Origin: Nitrospira sp.
Lineage (GTDB): Bacteria; Nitrospirota; Nitrospiria; Nitrospirales; UBA8639
DNA length: 64,000 nucleotides
Assembly (NCBI GenBank): GCA_024760505.1
Contig: CP058931.1
Span: forward strand, 2,738,001-2,802,000
Direction of reading: 5' to 3'
The notes below the pieces were generated by a model that saw nothing but the letters and a program-made list of their open reading frames with translations, was not told where the DNA came from and made no database searches. Made by a program: the position numbers and the translations under genes. Below are positions 45,668-54,543 of this stretch, in pieces (the first letter of the stretch is position 1; every line of letters starts with the position of its first letter).

Positions 45668-46075
45668 ATGATTTTCCTTGTGACAGAGAATCAAAATTTT
45701 TTAGAATTGATGACAGGCCGATTGCGAAAGATGGGGAAAAGTGCGATGGGATTTTCACATAGTAAAGATCTGTGGGTGCGTCTCAGGCAAACCTCTCCCG
45801 ATATCATCATCCTGGACGGTAATTGTCCTAATATTGATCCGATAGAAATTCTCAAGAATCTTAAGGCCACCGGGTTTAAAGGCCAAACCATTGTGCTAGG
45901 AGATGAATCTTCTACCCCTTTTGTCCCTGAGGTCTCTCGATTTGGTGCGATTCAAACCGCCGGTCGTCCTCTGGCCGTGAATCGGGTCCTGGGCGCTATC
46001 CGAATTGCCCAAGAGCATTTGAATATGGATTTGTGTTATTCCTCGGCAAACAGGCAGGAAGCGTCCTGGGCTTGA
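45668..46075 (+). CDS. Stand-alone divergent receiver-domain protein
   Basis: The ATG at 45668 directly follows AAGGAGGCGC; an ATG at 45641 lies in the same frame. The 135-residue product has the receiver fold: MIFLVTENQNF, SPDIIILDGNCPNIDPIEILKNLKATGFKGQTIVLGD. Asp50 lies at the phospho-acceptor site. The usual acidic pair is Thr-Glu, and the conserved Lys near the end is replaced (AGRPLAV). It may therefore act as a pseudo-receiver not controlled by normal phosphorylation. There is no output domain or kinase gene nearby. A related protein is at 53734. Confidence 0.72.
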   Translation: MIFLVTENQNFLELMTGRLRKMGKSAMGFSHSKDLWVRLRQTSPDIIILDGNCPNIDPIEILKNLKATGFKGQTIVLGDESSTPFVPEVSRFGAIQTAGRPLAVNRVLGAIRIAQEHLNMDLCYSSANRQEASWA

Positions 46076-46157
46076 GGCCGAAATTTCTACACCGAGGACT
46101 TAAGGACGAAAAATTATTCATTGTAGATAATCAGACCTAACCGAAGGGGGGGTTCTT

Positions 46158-46547
46158 ATGCCAAACACCAATGCATCATTTTCTGCCTTTTCCCGGGTAG
46201 ATCAATTGAAACAGCAACTGGAAAAGTTAGAGAATCTCAGTCAGACGGAGGTTGATGCCAAACAATTGGATAGTTTTGATCGTGAAACTGAAGATATTTT
46301 GAAGCGTGTGGATGGAAGAGAAACCAAAATGGCCGCCTATAGTTTTGCCACCATGGCAGAAGCCGAAGCCTTGGTCAATCTTCCTGAGTCCGCTCAAGAA
46401 CCGACCTCCCGTGACCTTTTACAAAAGTCTCTTCAGCAAAGACGACAGGTGTTGTTGGGAATGGTTAGTGAAATGGAAGGCATGGAGGAAACGGAAGCTG
46501 AAGTGTTGACGGGAGAGGATAAGGAAGATCCCCCGCTAATGGGATAA
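46158..46547 (+). CDS. Small acidic coiled-coil protein, unknown function
   Basis: The 129-residue soluble protein has no signal peptide. It has a predicted coiled coil (SRVDQLKQQLEKLENLSQTEVDAKQL) and an acidic Glu-rich tail (MVSEMEGMEETEAEVLTGEDKED). A GGGGGG-rich ribosome site precedes the ATG. It follows the receiver-like gene by about 80 bases and may be in its transcript. I do not recognise a family. Confidence 0.55.
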   Translation: MPNTNASFSAFSRVDQLKQQLEKLENLSQTEVDAKQLDSFDRETEDILKRVDGRETKMAAYSFATMAEAEALVNLPESAQEPTSRDLLQKSLQQRRQVLLGMVSEMEGMEETEAEVLTGEDKEDPPLMG

Positions 46548-46867
46548 TCCAAAAAACCATGTGAAAAAAGATTCTTAATGAATATAGCCTTGAATTCTCC
46601 CTGTTTTTACTGAGGGGTTATCCTTCAATTATTTAGCCAGCTTGAGAGAATCCTCTTTCCGGTGCCAATAGAGCGCCACTCTGCCCTGCATCCAGAGTGG
46701 CAGAGCCATATCCGCTGCAGCAAAATAATAATACAGCTCCATCAAGTCGCCATCAGGCGGTGCGGGGCCAGAAGGCTTTCAAGCATCAGAGATGCTCGCT
46801 CGACGGTCTTGTTCTGAGTAATCTCTCAATTTCTTCTCTCAAGAATTTCTGGAAATGCCCGGTTCGA
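46548..46867. other. Intergenic region with a possible small remnant
   Basis: On the minus strand, 46742-46629 can encode a 37-residue peptide (MELYYYFAAADMALPLWMQG then RVALYWHRKEDSLKLAK) that looks protein-like. It lacks a ribosome site, and the frame just upstream holds a stop. It may be the tail of a decayed gene; the family is not recognised. Nothing else is seen. Confidence 0.25.
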
Positions 46868-47491
46868 TCAAACCTGGCGCCACTCAGGTGAGAGGGATTG
46901 CGTTGAACTCTCACTTCGAGGACAATGATGGGCCCTGGCCTGTTTAAGGGCATACGCATACCATTCCAGTTCTTCAAAAAACTCTCGGGCCTTTTGATGG
47001 AAATTTTGATCAGCAGGGGTGCCATCTTCCTGAAAGGCGTCCTGAATATGGGAGAGGGGGAACAGAGATGGAATACTGGACATTCCCAGTTCAGCCAACA
47101 TGGCCCTGAGGGTCATTGCGGCACGAACTCCGCCGAACGCACCTGCTGAATAACATACAATGGCGGAAGGTTTTCGAAAGTATTCCTCAAGAAAATGGTC
47201 TAAGACGTTCGAGAGGGCAGGAGGAATGGTATGATTGTATTCGCCCGACACAATGATATAGCCGTCAGCCGGAATAATCAGATCAGCCACCCGTTGGAGA
47301 GGTTGAGGTGCCTGACCAGGTTTGAATTCCTTATACATTTTATTTAACAGCGGGAGAGGGTAAAGAAGAGGGTCGATGAGGGTTGCGGTATGGCCACGGG
47401 TATGACAGGTGTTCAGCATAAAACGAGCGGCCTTGATACCCTGCCGGTCGGTTCTCAACGATCCATAGATTATAGCCAAATTCAGTGGCAT
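46868..47491 (-). CDS. NADPH-dependent FMN reductase family protein
   Basis: The 207-residue flavodoxin-like protein has LNLAIIYGSLRTDRQGIKAARF (phosphate loop binding FMN). Further motifs are YPLPLLNKMYKEF, ADGYIIVSGEYNHTIPPALSNVLDHF and KPSAIVCYSAGAFGGVRAAMTLRAMLAELGM. These are signatures of the NADPH-dependent FMN reductase family (quinone, azo or chromate reductases). The protein is cytosolic and monocistronic. The substrate is unknown. Confidence 0.88.
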   Translation of the reverse strand: MPLNLAIIYGSLRTDRQGIKAARFMLNTCHTRGHTATLIDPLLYPLPLLNKMYKEFKPGQAPQPLQRVADLIIPADGYIIVSGEYNHTIPPALSNVLDHFLEEYFRKPSAIVCYSAGAFGGVRAAMTLRAMLAELGMSSIPSLFPLSHIQDAFQEDGTPADQNFHQKAREFFEELEWYAYALKQARAHHCPRSESSTQSLSPEWRQV

Positions 47492-47783
47492 AGGATTTTA
47501 CTTTTAGTCAAACTAAGTACATCGAATGATTCCCGGATGTGTATTCCCAAAGTAGGACCTTCATTGTCGGCACTTTAAACGGTGTGTTCCGCCACAGGGT
47601 GTAGACAAATCTCAAGTGGGCCTTTACAAAAGGTCTATTGAGCGAAGGAATGAAGTAACCATACTCTGTCATTTGTGTCATCCAATGCCGGGTTCTGGAA
47701 AAAGGAATATTGGGAAGAGTCGACCTGCCTACCTCCCAGGTTAAAATGAGAAGCGATTGAGAAGTCGGAATGTGGAGTAGGTC
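47492..47783. other. Intergenic region between divergent genes
   Basis: About 290 bases lie between the FMN reductase and the cyclase-family gene, which are transcribed apart. No gene, hairpin or clear promoter element was recognised. Confidence 0.3.
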
Positions 47784-48422
47784 ATGATAGCTAATTGGAT
47801 TGACATTTCAATGCCTTTGTATCCGGGAATGGTTCAAAGACCCGAAGACCCACCTTTTCAGATGGAACCGGTGACGGACAGAAAAAATGGGGATAAGTTT
47901 CCTGTCTCCAAAATATCCATGAGTTCTCATGCCGGAACGCACATTGGCGCTCCAGTGAAATGTGGAAATTCTTTCCAAGATAATGAGCAAACAGAGTTTT
48001 CAGCAACAATAGGTCTGGCCAAAGTGATTGAGATCCAAGATAGAAATTCTGTAAAAGCGGAAGAATTGAAGAAACACCGGATCTATTCGCATGATCGGAT
48101 TCTCCTCAAAACACGGAATTCCGCCTCTGACTGGTACTCTGAACACCCCCCTGAAGACACCATCTTTCTTGACCGAACTGCCGCGGCATGGCTTGCTGAA
48201 CGGCGGGTGAGCACCGTCGGAATTGATGCGCTGTTTATTGGAGGGAAACACAAAAATGGAAATGAGATTGCTCGCATGCTTATTCAAGCCGGTATTGTCA
48301 TTATTGAAGGACTCGAATTTTCTCGAGTGAAACCGGGTGAGTATATGCTCATCTGTTTACCCTTAAAAATTCCGAACGGAGATGGTGCTCCAGCAAGGGC
48401 CATTCTCCAACCGGTCCGGTAA
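47784..48422 (+). CDS. Cyclase-family protein (kynurenine formamidase-like) lacking a metal ligand
   Basis: The 212-residue protein has the cyclase-family fold: WIDISMPLYPGMV at the start, SSHAGTHIGAP in the middle and IIEGLEFSRVKPGEYMLICLPLKI...DGAPARA at the end. Active relatives have HxGTHxDxP, in which both His and the Asp bind metal. Here the Asp is Gly, and the later metal-binding His also seems lost (NEIARMLIQAG). The Glu in IIEG is kept. The protein may use a different site or be non-catalytic. A GGAG site precedes the ATG. Confidence 0.78.
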   Translation: MIANWIDISMPLYPGMVQRPEDPPFQMEPVTDRKNGDKFPVSKISMSSHAGTHIGAPVKCGNSFQDNEQTEFSATIGLAKVIEIQDRNSVKAEELKKHRIYSHDRILLKTRNSASDWYSEHPPEDTIFLDRTAAAWLAERRVSTVGIDALFIGGKHKNGNEIARMLIQAGIVIIEGLEFSRVKPGEYMLICLPLKIPNGDGAPARAILQPVR

Positions 48423-48572
48423 TGGTGAGGGAAAATTTTGATAGGTGGTTCATGCCGATGAATAGTTATCCAATCCTGAAGAACGAAAGGATCGCAAGGT
48501 TTGTTGATGGTTCCTGTGACGCATACTTAAGTTCGGTGTCCCCACCTCTTTTGCCGAACATGGCTCCCTCCG

Positions 48573-49721
48573 ATGCCTGAAATCCACCAGAAGGAAATCT
48601 CAGAATTCGAACGTGAGGCTTCCTCTCCACCTCTGTCATCCGAATTCGAAGCCGGCCATCTATCTCAATTATTTCAGGGACCGATCAATATCCGGTCCAT
48701 TGCCCTCACGGGGCTGTTTCTCTATGCCTCACTCTTAGTGATGTATGTGGCCAAAGCCATCATGCTTCCTGTGTTTGTGGCTTTATTTCTGAATCTATTA
48801 TTAGCCCCTCTTGTGCGGGGAGTTGAAAAAATATATATTCCCGCGCCATTTGCGGCCGTGGCGATCCTTCTCGTTTTGATCAGCACCCTCACGTTTGGAA
48901 TTATTCAGCTGTCTACTCCCGCTTCTCTCTGGCTGAACCGGGCTCCGGAAGCCTTCCAACAAGTCGAACGGAAAATTCTGACTATTAAAAATTCGGTTCT
49001 GGAAATGGGGAAGGCAACCCAAGCCCTGGAGCATATGACGAATCTTTCCGAATCTCGGAAAGCGCAAAAAGTCGAAATGAAAACCAATAGTTTGGGAGGC
49101 CTATTGGTCGATTGGACCACGGAATTCATTCTGGGACTGGTCTCCACGATGATTTTACTCTATTTTTTCCTTGCTTCCGGGGATTTGTTTTTGGAAAAAC
49201 TCGTGAAAGTCCTTCCACGATTTTCGGATAAACGACGGGCAGTGGAAATTGTCCGTGGAATAGAAAATAACATCTCCAGTTACCTTGTCACGGTGACCAG
49301 TATCAATATAGGTCTCGCGATGGTGACGAGCCTTGCCATGTATCTGCTCGGCATGCCTAACCCAATTTTATGGGGGGCCATGGCGGGGATTCTGAATTTC
49401 ATCCCTTACGTGGGAAGTATTATCGGTTTAGGGGCAGTGACGCTAGCCGCGGCTATCACATTTGAACATATGAATATGGTGGGCTTGGTGTCCGGAGCGT
49501 ATTTGTTTTTGACCGCTATGGAAGGAAATTTTATTACACCCCATTTATTGGGAAGAAAATTGACACTGAATCCCGTGGTCATTTTGGTGAGTGTCTTGTT
49601 TTGGGGCTGGTTATGGGGTGTCATTGGGGCACTGCTCGCCGTCCCTTTTATCGCGTCGCTTAAAATCATCTGCGATCAAGTTGAGCCACTCAACTCCCTT
49701 GGAGAATTTTTAAGTCGTTAA
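48573..49721 (+). CDS. AI-2E family (PerM-like) transporter
   Basis: The 382-residue protein has seven to eight helices arranged as in the AI-2E/PerM family. The conserved C-terminal block is GNITPHLLGRKLTLNPVVILVSVLFWGWLWGVIGALLAVP, together with PNPILWGAMAGILNFIPYVGSIIGLG. Members export small molecules or act as Na+/H+ antiporters; the real substrate cannot be inferred. The N-terminus is a 45-residue hydrophilic stretch. The ribosome site is weak. It is followed by another multi-pass protein. Confidence 0.88.
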   Translation: MPEIHQKEISEFEREASSPPLSSEFEAGHLSQLFQGPINIRSIALTGLFLYASLLVMYVAKAIMLPVFVALFLNLLLAPLVRGVEKIYIPAPFAAVAILLVLISTLTFGIIQLSTPASLWLNRAPEAFQQVERKILTIKNSVLEMGKATQALEHMTNLSESRKAQKVEMKTNSLGGLLVDWTTEFILGLVSTMILLYFFLASGDLFLEKLVKVLPRFSDKRRAVEIVRGIENNISSYLVTVTSINIGLAMVTSLAMYLLGMPNPILWGAMAGILNFIPYVGSIIGLGAVTLAAAITFEHMNMVGLVSGAYLFLTAMEGNFITPHLLGRKLTLNPVVILVSVLFWGWLWGVIGALLAVPFIASLKIICDQVEPLNSLGEFLSR

Positions 49722-49807
49722 GTTTACAATGTTGAAAGCCATTTATTCTGCCCGAAATAATATGGCGGGATGATAAATGCTCATTATTTCAGAAGAAGGA
49801 GTGATTC

Positions 49808-51187
49808 ATGCCGGCTTGGGTACTAAATTGGCTGACTAAACTTCGATCGAGCCTCTGGTTTATCCCTAGTTGTATGACTATTGCTGCGATTTTCCTCTCG
49901 TTGGCCGTTCCGTATCTGGACGAGTTTTTTTCTCCCGAGAAAATTGACTCTCTTCGGTGGCTCAGCAATATGGGACCGGAAGGAGCGATGACGTTGCTTT
50001 CGACGATTGCCGGATCCATGATCACCATTGCCGGAGTGGTGTTTTCCATATCCATTGTTGCTCTCACCCTTGCTTCGGGACAATTCGGCCCACGGCTGTT
50101 AGGCAATTTTATGCGGGATCGAGGGAATCAAATAGTGCTGGGAACGTTTGTGGCGACCTTTCTCTATTGTCTGCTTGTGTTGCGAACGATCCATTTGAAT
50201 CCCGCACACGAATATACTCCTTATTGGGGAACCTTGGTGGGACTCCTGTTGGCCATGTGCAGCCTGGGGGTATTGATTTATTTCATGCACCATATTGCTG
50301 TGTCCATCCAAGCCCCCAATCTGATCGCTGCGGTATATGGGGAATTGGAAGAAGACCTGACCAGACTCTTTCCAGAGCGTTTAGGACTGGCGGATGAAAA
50401 TGAGGCGAACAAAACCCTTATTCCCTCTATCATGTCCAGGATAGAAAAAGAGGGAATGGAAATAAAGGCCGAAGTTGGGGGTTATCTTCAGGCAATTGAA
50501 AATGATGGCCTTATGGATATCGCCCATGAACAGAATTTAGTGATATTTCTTCATTATCGGCCGGGTCATTTTATCACCAAGGGAGCATCGTTAGCCAAAG
50601 TACTGGCACTTGGGCCGATGACAGATGTCGTATCTCAACATATCAACAAACAAATGATCTGTGGAACCAATCGAACCCAGGAACAGGATATTGAGTTTTC
50701 CGTGCTTCAACTTGTGGAAATGGCCGTGAGGGCACTTTCGCCTGGAATAAATGACCCGTTCACGTGCATAAACTGTATTGATCATCTCAGCGCGATTTTA
50801 TGCCAGCTCTGTCAACGAGAGTTTCCATCTCCTTTCCGGTACGACCGGGACGGCGTTCTACGGATCATTGCTCCGCCTGTGACTTTTGAAGGCGTGGTGA
50901 ATGCGGCGTTTCATCAAATCCGACAACACGGAAAGGGAAATGTGGCAGTGATCATCTGTCTGTTGGACGGCTTGGGACGTATGGGAGAAAACGTGGAACG
51001 AAATGAGGATCGTGAGGCAGTCCTTCGTCATGTCGAAATGGTCCAAAGAGCGAGCCGGGAATCCCTCCAGCAAGAAATAGATTTAGAGGCAGTGGAGGAT
51101 CGGTGTCGTCAGGTCATGGCTTTGTTAAATAATAGAGTAAACCGGAGTTTTCTCTTGATGGACAAAATGTCGAATATCCTTCGCTAA
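49808..51187 (+). CDS. DUF2254 membrane protein
   Basis: The 459-residue protein has four N-terminal helices (SLWFIPSCMTIAAIFLSLAVPYL, TLLSTIAGSMITIAGVVFSISIVALTLASGQFGPRLL, IVLGTFVATFLYCLLVL, LLLAMCSLGVLIYFMHHI) and a large soluble C-terminal domain with QDIEFSVLQLVEMAVRALSPGINDPFTC. This last motif is diagnostic of DUF2254, a family of predicted inner-membrane proteins with no settled role. AGAAGGAG precedes the ATG. It is transcribed with or shortly after the AI-2E gene. Confidence 0.9.
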   Translation: MPAWVLNWLTKLRSSLWFIPSCMTIAAIFLSLAVPYLDEFFSPEKIDSLRWLSNMGPEGAMTLLSTIAGSMITIAGVVFSISIVALTLASGQFGPRLLGNFMRDRGNQIVLGTFVATFLYCLLVLRTIHLNPAHEYTPYWGTLVGLLLAMCSLGVLIYFMHHIAVSIQAPNLIAAVYGELEEDLTRLFPERLGLADENEANKTLIPSIMSRIEKEGMEIKAEVGGYLQAIENDGLMDIAHEQNLVIFLHYRPGHFITKGASLAKVLALGPMTDVVSQHINKQMICGTNRTQEQDIEFSVLQLVEMAVRALSPGINDPFTCINCIDHLSAILCQLCQREFPSPFRYDRDGVLRIIAPPVTFEGVVNAAFHQIRQHGKGNVAVIICLLDGLGRMGENVERNEDREAVLRHVEMVQRASRESLQQEIDLEAVEDRCRQVMALLNNRVNRSFLLMDKMSNILR

Positions 51188-51400
51188 TTCTGTTTTTACC
51201 CCCTGTGCCTGGGATGTTGATATTGGTTCCCCTTTCCATCGCTTTCCAACACTTTTTCGACTTTTCAAGTTGGCCCGAAAAAGTTTTGTACATTGCGGAT
51301 GAACCCTAGGAAAGTAGTTAATGAACTAAGTGAATATACTCTTAATATTTCAATTAGAGGAAGGGCCTCTCTTTTAAAATATAGGCACAAAAGGAAAAGT

Positions 51401-52168
51401 ATGTTGAAAACTTTATTGGAAATGCGAGGCTATCGATTGCGAGCCATCGATAAAGACCTTGGAAGCGTGGATGATTTTTATTTTGATGACCGGTTGTGGG
51501 AAATACGGTATCTCGTGGCGGATACAGGAAATTGGCTCCCCGGAAGGAATGTGCTTATCGGCCCGGAGGCTCTTGAACCGACTAATTGGGAGGATAAGGT
51601 CTTTCCGCTAACGCTGACTTCCACAGAAATCGAAGACAGCCCAGGGGTAGAAACCGACCTGCCATTTTCCCTTCAAAAAGAAAAAGAATTACGCCTGTTT
51701 TTTAATTGGAGGGAATATTGGGACGATGGTACTTTCATCCAACCTTCCGGTTTCACACCAATGAGTGTCCCCGGCGGGGAAGCCATCGAACCTGTGCCCA
51801 AAGATGGAAGGAACTTATCCGGCAAATTAAATGGAAATCCTCATTTGCGGTCCTCTAATGAGGTTCAGGGGTATTACATCGGGGCCAAGGACGGAGAAAT
51901 CGGCCATGTGGACGATTTCATCGTAGATGATACCTCATGGAAGATCCGATATTTAGTCGTGGATACGCAGAAATGGCTGCCTGGGAAAAAAGTTCTCATA
52001 TCTCATAAATGGGTCAGTTCTATAGATTGGAATAAACAAACGGTTGCGGTAGACATGACTCGAGCCACGATTGAAAAAAGCCCTGAGTATGACCCCAACC
52101 AGCCCATCAATAGAGAATATGAAGTTAAAATGTATGATTTTTACGGAAGGCCACGCGATTGGGAATAA
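51401..52168 (+). CDS. Tandem PRC-barrel protein
   Basis: The ATG at 51401 has AAGGAAAAG upstream; the frame is open to 51293. The 255-residue soluble protein has two PRC-barrel domains: residues about 1-75 (LRAIDKDLGSVDDFYFDDRLWEIRYLVADTGNWLPGRNVLI) and about 160-235 (YYIGAKDGEIGHVDDFIVDDTSWKIRYLVVDTQKWLPGKKVLIS). A linker lies between them. Each has the W.IRYLV.DT..WLPG..VL motif of the stress-type PRC-barrels. No signal peptide is present. It probably binds a protein or RNA partner; the function is unproven. Confidence 0.88.
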   Translation: MLKTLLEMRGYRLRAIDKDLGSVDDFYFDDRLWEIRYLVADTGNWLPGRNVLIGPEALEPTNWEDKVFPLTLTSTEIEDSPGVETDLPFSLQKEKELRLFFNWREYWDDGTFIQPSGFTPMSVPGGEAIEPVPKDGRNLSGKLNGNPHLRSSNEVQGYYIGAKDGEIGHVDDFIVDDTSWKIRYLVVDTQKWLPGKKVLISHKWVSSIDWNKQTVAVDMTRATIEKSPEYDPNQPINREYEVKMYDFYGRPRDWE

Positions 52169-52262
52169 ATGGAAGGCTGGGGGGCAAGAACGTATGGTAC
52201 ACACAGCTTCATTATGTCCAAAACACTCAATATTTTCATGGCATCATGAAGAAAGGAAATGC

Positions 52263-52445
52263 ATGAATTTTTATATCAAAAGGATGTTGATGTTTGCATG
52301 TTTTGCCGGATCTCTGTTTTTTGTCGTGGGGTGTGAACAAGAAGGGCCTGCTGAACGAGCAGGTGAAAAGGTAGATGAATCAATGGAGAAAGCGGGAGAA
52401 AAGATGGAACAGGCCGGAGAAAATATACAGGATTCGGCCAATTAG
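52263..52445 (+). CDS. Entericidin-like lipoprotein with AGEK repeats
   Basis: The start at 52263 follows GAAAGGAAATGC; the frame is open much further upstream without coding character. The 60-residue lipoprotein has leader MLMFACFAGSLFFVVGCEQE and an amphipathic helix of near-repeats: ERAGEKVDESMEKAGEKMEQAGENIQDSA. It is akin to entericidins and to the gene at 19468. The seven- to eight-residue repeat of A-G-E-K/N gives a continuous amphipathic helix that could lie on a membrane. Confidence 0.82.
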   Translation: MNFYIKRMLMFACFAGSLFFVVGCEQEGPAERAGEKVDESMEKAGEKMEQAGENIQDSAN

Positions 52446-52632
52446 AAATCTCCTCTGTTAAGACGAGGGAACTATAGTTCTCCATTTTTCCTCATTTGCA
52501 AGAAGTTTTGTCCATTGTATGAAATGTCTTGAAAAGTCAACACTGAATCAAGAGATTGCATACTTTTTGGGGGAGAGGGACTATGTAATTCAAATTCAGA
52601 TTTTTTTCCTATTACCCTGACGGAAAGGAGAA

Positions 52633-52785
52633 ATGATGACCACTGCCAATGCTAAAAAATGTGCTCACCCTGCCTGTTCATGTGAAGCTCCTCCAGGGAA
52701 GGAGTTTTGCTCCGAGAATTGCTCATCTTCCCAACCTTCCAAAGGCGGAAAATGTCAGTGCGGACATTCCGGATGTGGGCATTGA
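52633..52785 (+). CDS. Bacterial metallothionein
   Basis: This short gene encodes a 50-residue Cys-rich protein with a clear AAAGGAG site before ATGATG. It has eight Cys and three His residues placed as in bacterial metallothioneins: KCAHPACSCEAPPGKEFCS then ENC, a Ser/Gly linker, and KCQCGHSGCGH. The paired CxC and CxxxC motifs bind Zn2+, Cd2+ or Cu+. It is expected in the cytosol for metal storage or detoxification. No adjacent SmtB-type regulator was seen. Confidence 0.85.
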   Translation: MMTTANAKKCAHPACSCEAPPGKEFCSENCSSSQPSKGGKCQCGHSGCGH

Positions 52786-52921
52786 GCCTAACAGCACGAA
52801 TGCTTGAGGAACGAATTACGGGAATCAATCAACAAACCCAAAGGATACCGGTTGATGTGGTGATAATCCTGGGGTTTGCTTTTGGGATCCAGCGGGAAAA
52901 TCAATTACGAAGGAGGCGGAC

Positions 52922-53314
52922 ATGAATACCCCCAAGCACGATATGAAGTGGTTTCTGAATGTAAAATTTATGATGACATTTGCTGTTCTCATGGGGGTTC
53001 CGGGATTCGCTTTTGGTAGCGATCTCGCAGGCCATGCCCCTGACCATGGCCGTTCGGCAACAACTCAAAAACAGGAGGGTCATCAGTTAGATAAAGGTCA
53101 TCGCTTAATTGAGGGAGTAATTGAGGAAGTGAACGAAAATACGATACGGGTTGATGCGGGAGAGGCTGGTGAGATAGCTCCTCGGTATCTGAATTTGAGT
53201 AATTCCAAGGGGAAAGGAGATTTCAAAATTGGAGATATGGTTCAGATTGAAGTTAACGCCCAAAACAAGGTAGTAAATTTCCAACTGCTTCACAAAGATG
53301 GAGCCAAGCATTAA
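52922..53314 (+). CDS. Secreted small protein with one OB-like unit
   Basis: The 130-residue protein has a signal region (NVKFMMTFAVLMGVPGFAFG) after an AAGGAGGCGG ribosome site. A His/Gln/Gly-rich linker and one unit follow: LIEGVIEEVNENTIRVDAGEAG..APRYLNLSNSKGKGDFKIGDMVQIEVNAQNKVVNFQLL. It matches the first repeat of the gene at 14515 closely (GTVEEV..., RYLPMNL..., LKNGDRVEITVNDQN). It is therefore a single-unit member of the same secreted family. The role is unknown. Confidence 0.72.
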   Translation: MNTPKHDMKWFLNVKFMMTFAVLMGVPGFAFGSDLAGHAPDHGRSATTQKQEGHQLDKGHRLIEGVIEEVNENTIRVDAGEAGEIAPRYLNLSNSKGKGDFKIGDMVQIEVNAQNKVVNFQLLHKDGAKH

Positions 53315-53440
53315 ATTCGCCATAATGGATCTGGAGCTCGAAACGGGGAATGCTCACACCATCAACATGATGGGAGATGAGTCCTTCCCGATGAACAAAC
53401 CATTCCGCCCTTTTCGAAAGGGAACAAAGGAGAATTACGT

Positions 53441-53605
53441 ATGTTAAGTTGGGCCATTACATTTCTAGTCATTGCTCTTATTGCAGGAGTGGTCGGCTTA
53501 ACTGGCGTAGCCGGTACAGCGACCAATATTGCCTGGGTGTTATTTGTCGTATTTCTGATAATTTTTGCCTTGAGTTTTATTACGGGAAAACGACCTCCGG
53601 CCTAG
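53441..53605 (+). CDS. DUF1328 small membrane protein (YtjA-like)
   Basis: The 54-residue protein has two helices: MLSWAITFLVIALIAGVVG, a GVAGTATNIAW turn, LFVVFLIIFALSFI, and a short basic end (TGKRPPA). This is the pattern of the DUF1328/YtjA family of small inner-membrane proteins seen in stress regulons. AAAGGAG precedes the ATG. Function is unknown. Confidence 0.9.
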   Translation: MLSWAITFLVIALIAGVVGLTGVAGTATNIAWVLFVVFLIIFALSFITGKRPPA

Positions 53606-53733
53606 CAGGAGGATTGAATGGGGAACCAAACCCGTCATTGATCAGAAACGGTTCACCAGAGGGGATGGAGGGTGTGGGGTTGCGACACGATTGAATTTGA
53701 CTTCAGGAAATTTCTTACAAGAAAAATATCCAA

Positions 53734-54162
53734 ATGCAAGCCAGGGAAAATGTGGATGTAATCATGATCATGATCATTACCCCTGACGAGGCCTTTCGAA
53801 GCGCAATGGTTCTCCATTTTCAGGAAAAGGACTATGCCCTTTCTATACCGGAACATAGACAGGATGTGACTTCACTGGTGGAGAAACATGCTCCGGAAGT
53901 CATTGTCCTGGATATGTCGATTGCCGATCCCAATGGGCCAACCCTCCTGAAAGATCTGCGTGCCACAGGTTATGGCGGAAAAATTATCGTGATCAGTGGA
54001 CCCTCCAATCGCTCATTAATGGTCAACATGCATCATCAGAAGGTCGATCAAGTCATGAGGAGAACTCCAACTGATCCTATTGCCCCTTTTATCGATCAAC
54101 TGGAAAGCATTATCCGAGTGATGTTCCGTGAGGAAATATCCAGAAAACCCTATGAGTATTAG
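53734..54162 (+). CDS. Stand-alone divergent receiver-domain protein (paralogue)
   Basis: The receiver fold is clear: MIMIITPDEAFRSAM, HAPEVIVLDMSIADPNGPTLLKDLRATGYGGKIIVISG. The phospho-acceptor Asp is present in VLDMS. The acidic pair is partly kept (PDE), and the conserved Lys is replaced by Arg/Thr (MRRTPTDP). It is paralogous to 45668. The start could be 53734, 53764 or 53770; alignment with the paralogue favours 53764, but no site has a good ribosome sequence. No output domain is present. It lies just before the broken ku gene. Confidence 0.68.
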   Translation: MQARENVDVIMIMIITPDEAFRSAMVLHFQEKDYALSIPEHRQDVTSLVEKHAPEVIVLDMSIADPNGPTLLKDLRATGYGGKIIVISGPSNRSLMVNMHHQKVDQVMRRTPTDPIAPFIDQLESIIRVMFREEISRKPYEY

Positions 54163-54543
54163 CTCGAACGGTTTTGTCAAAATGGAAAAGATTGGGAGGA
54201 CCGTTTTAAGGTGAAAAAAGAAATAGGAAAAGGTTCAACGGGCGGTTCACCCATAAATAGTTCAGAACAACCATAAGGGAACGGTAATTAGGTTGATAGG
54301 CAATATCCCCGTATTATACTTTCACAACCGATAGCGGGATAAGAAAAGGATTCAGTGATATGACCAGGCCAATTTAGAAAGGGCACATCACCTTTGGTCT
54401 AGTCACCATTCCTGTTGTCGTTCATTCAGCGGAAAAACAATTTGACTTGCATTTCCGGTTGTTGGATAGCCGGAATCACGCCAGAGTCCGGTATGAACGT
54501 GTGAACGAGGAGACGGGTGAAGAGGTGTAATGCTCCCCTGAAA

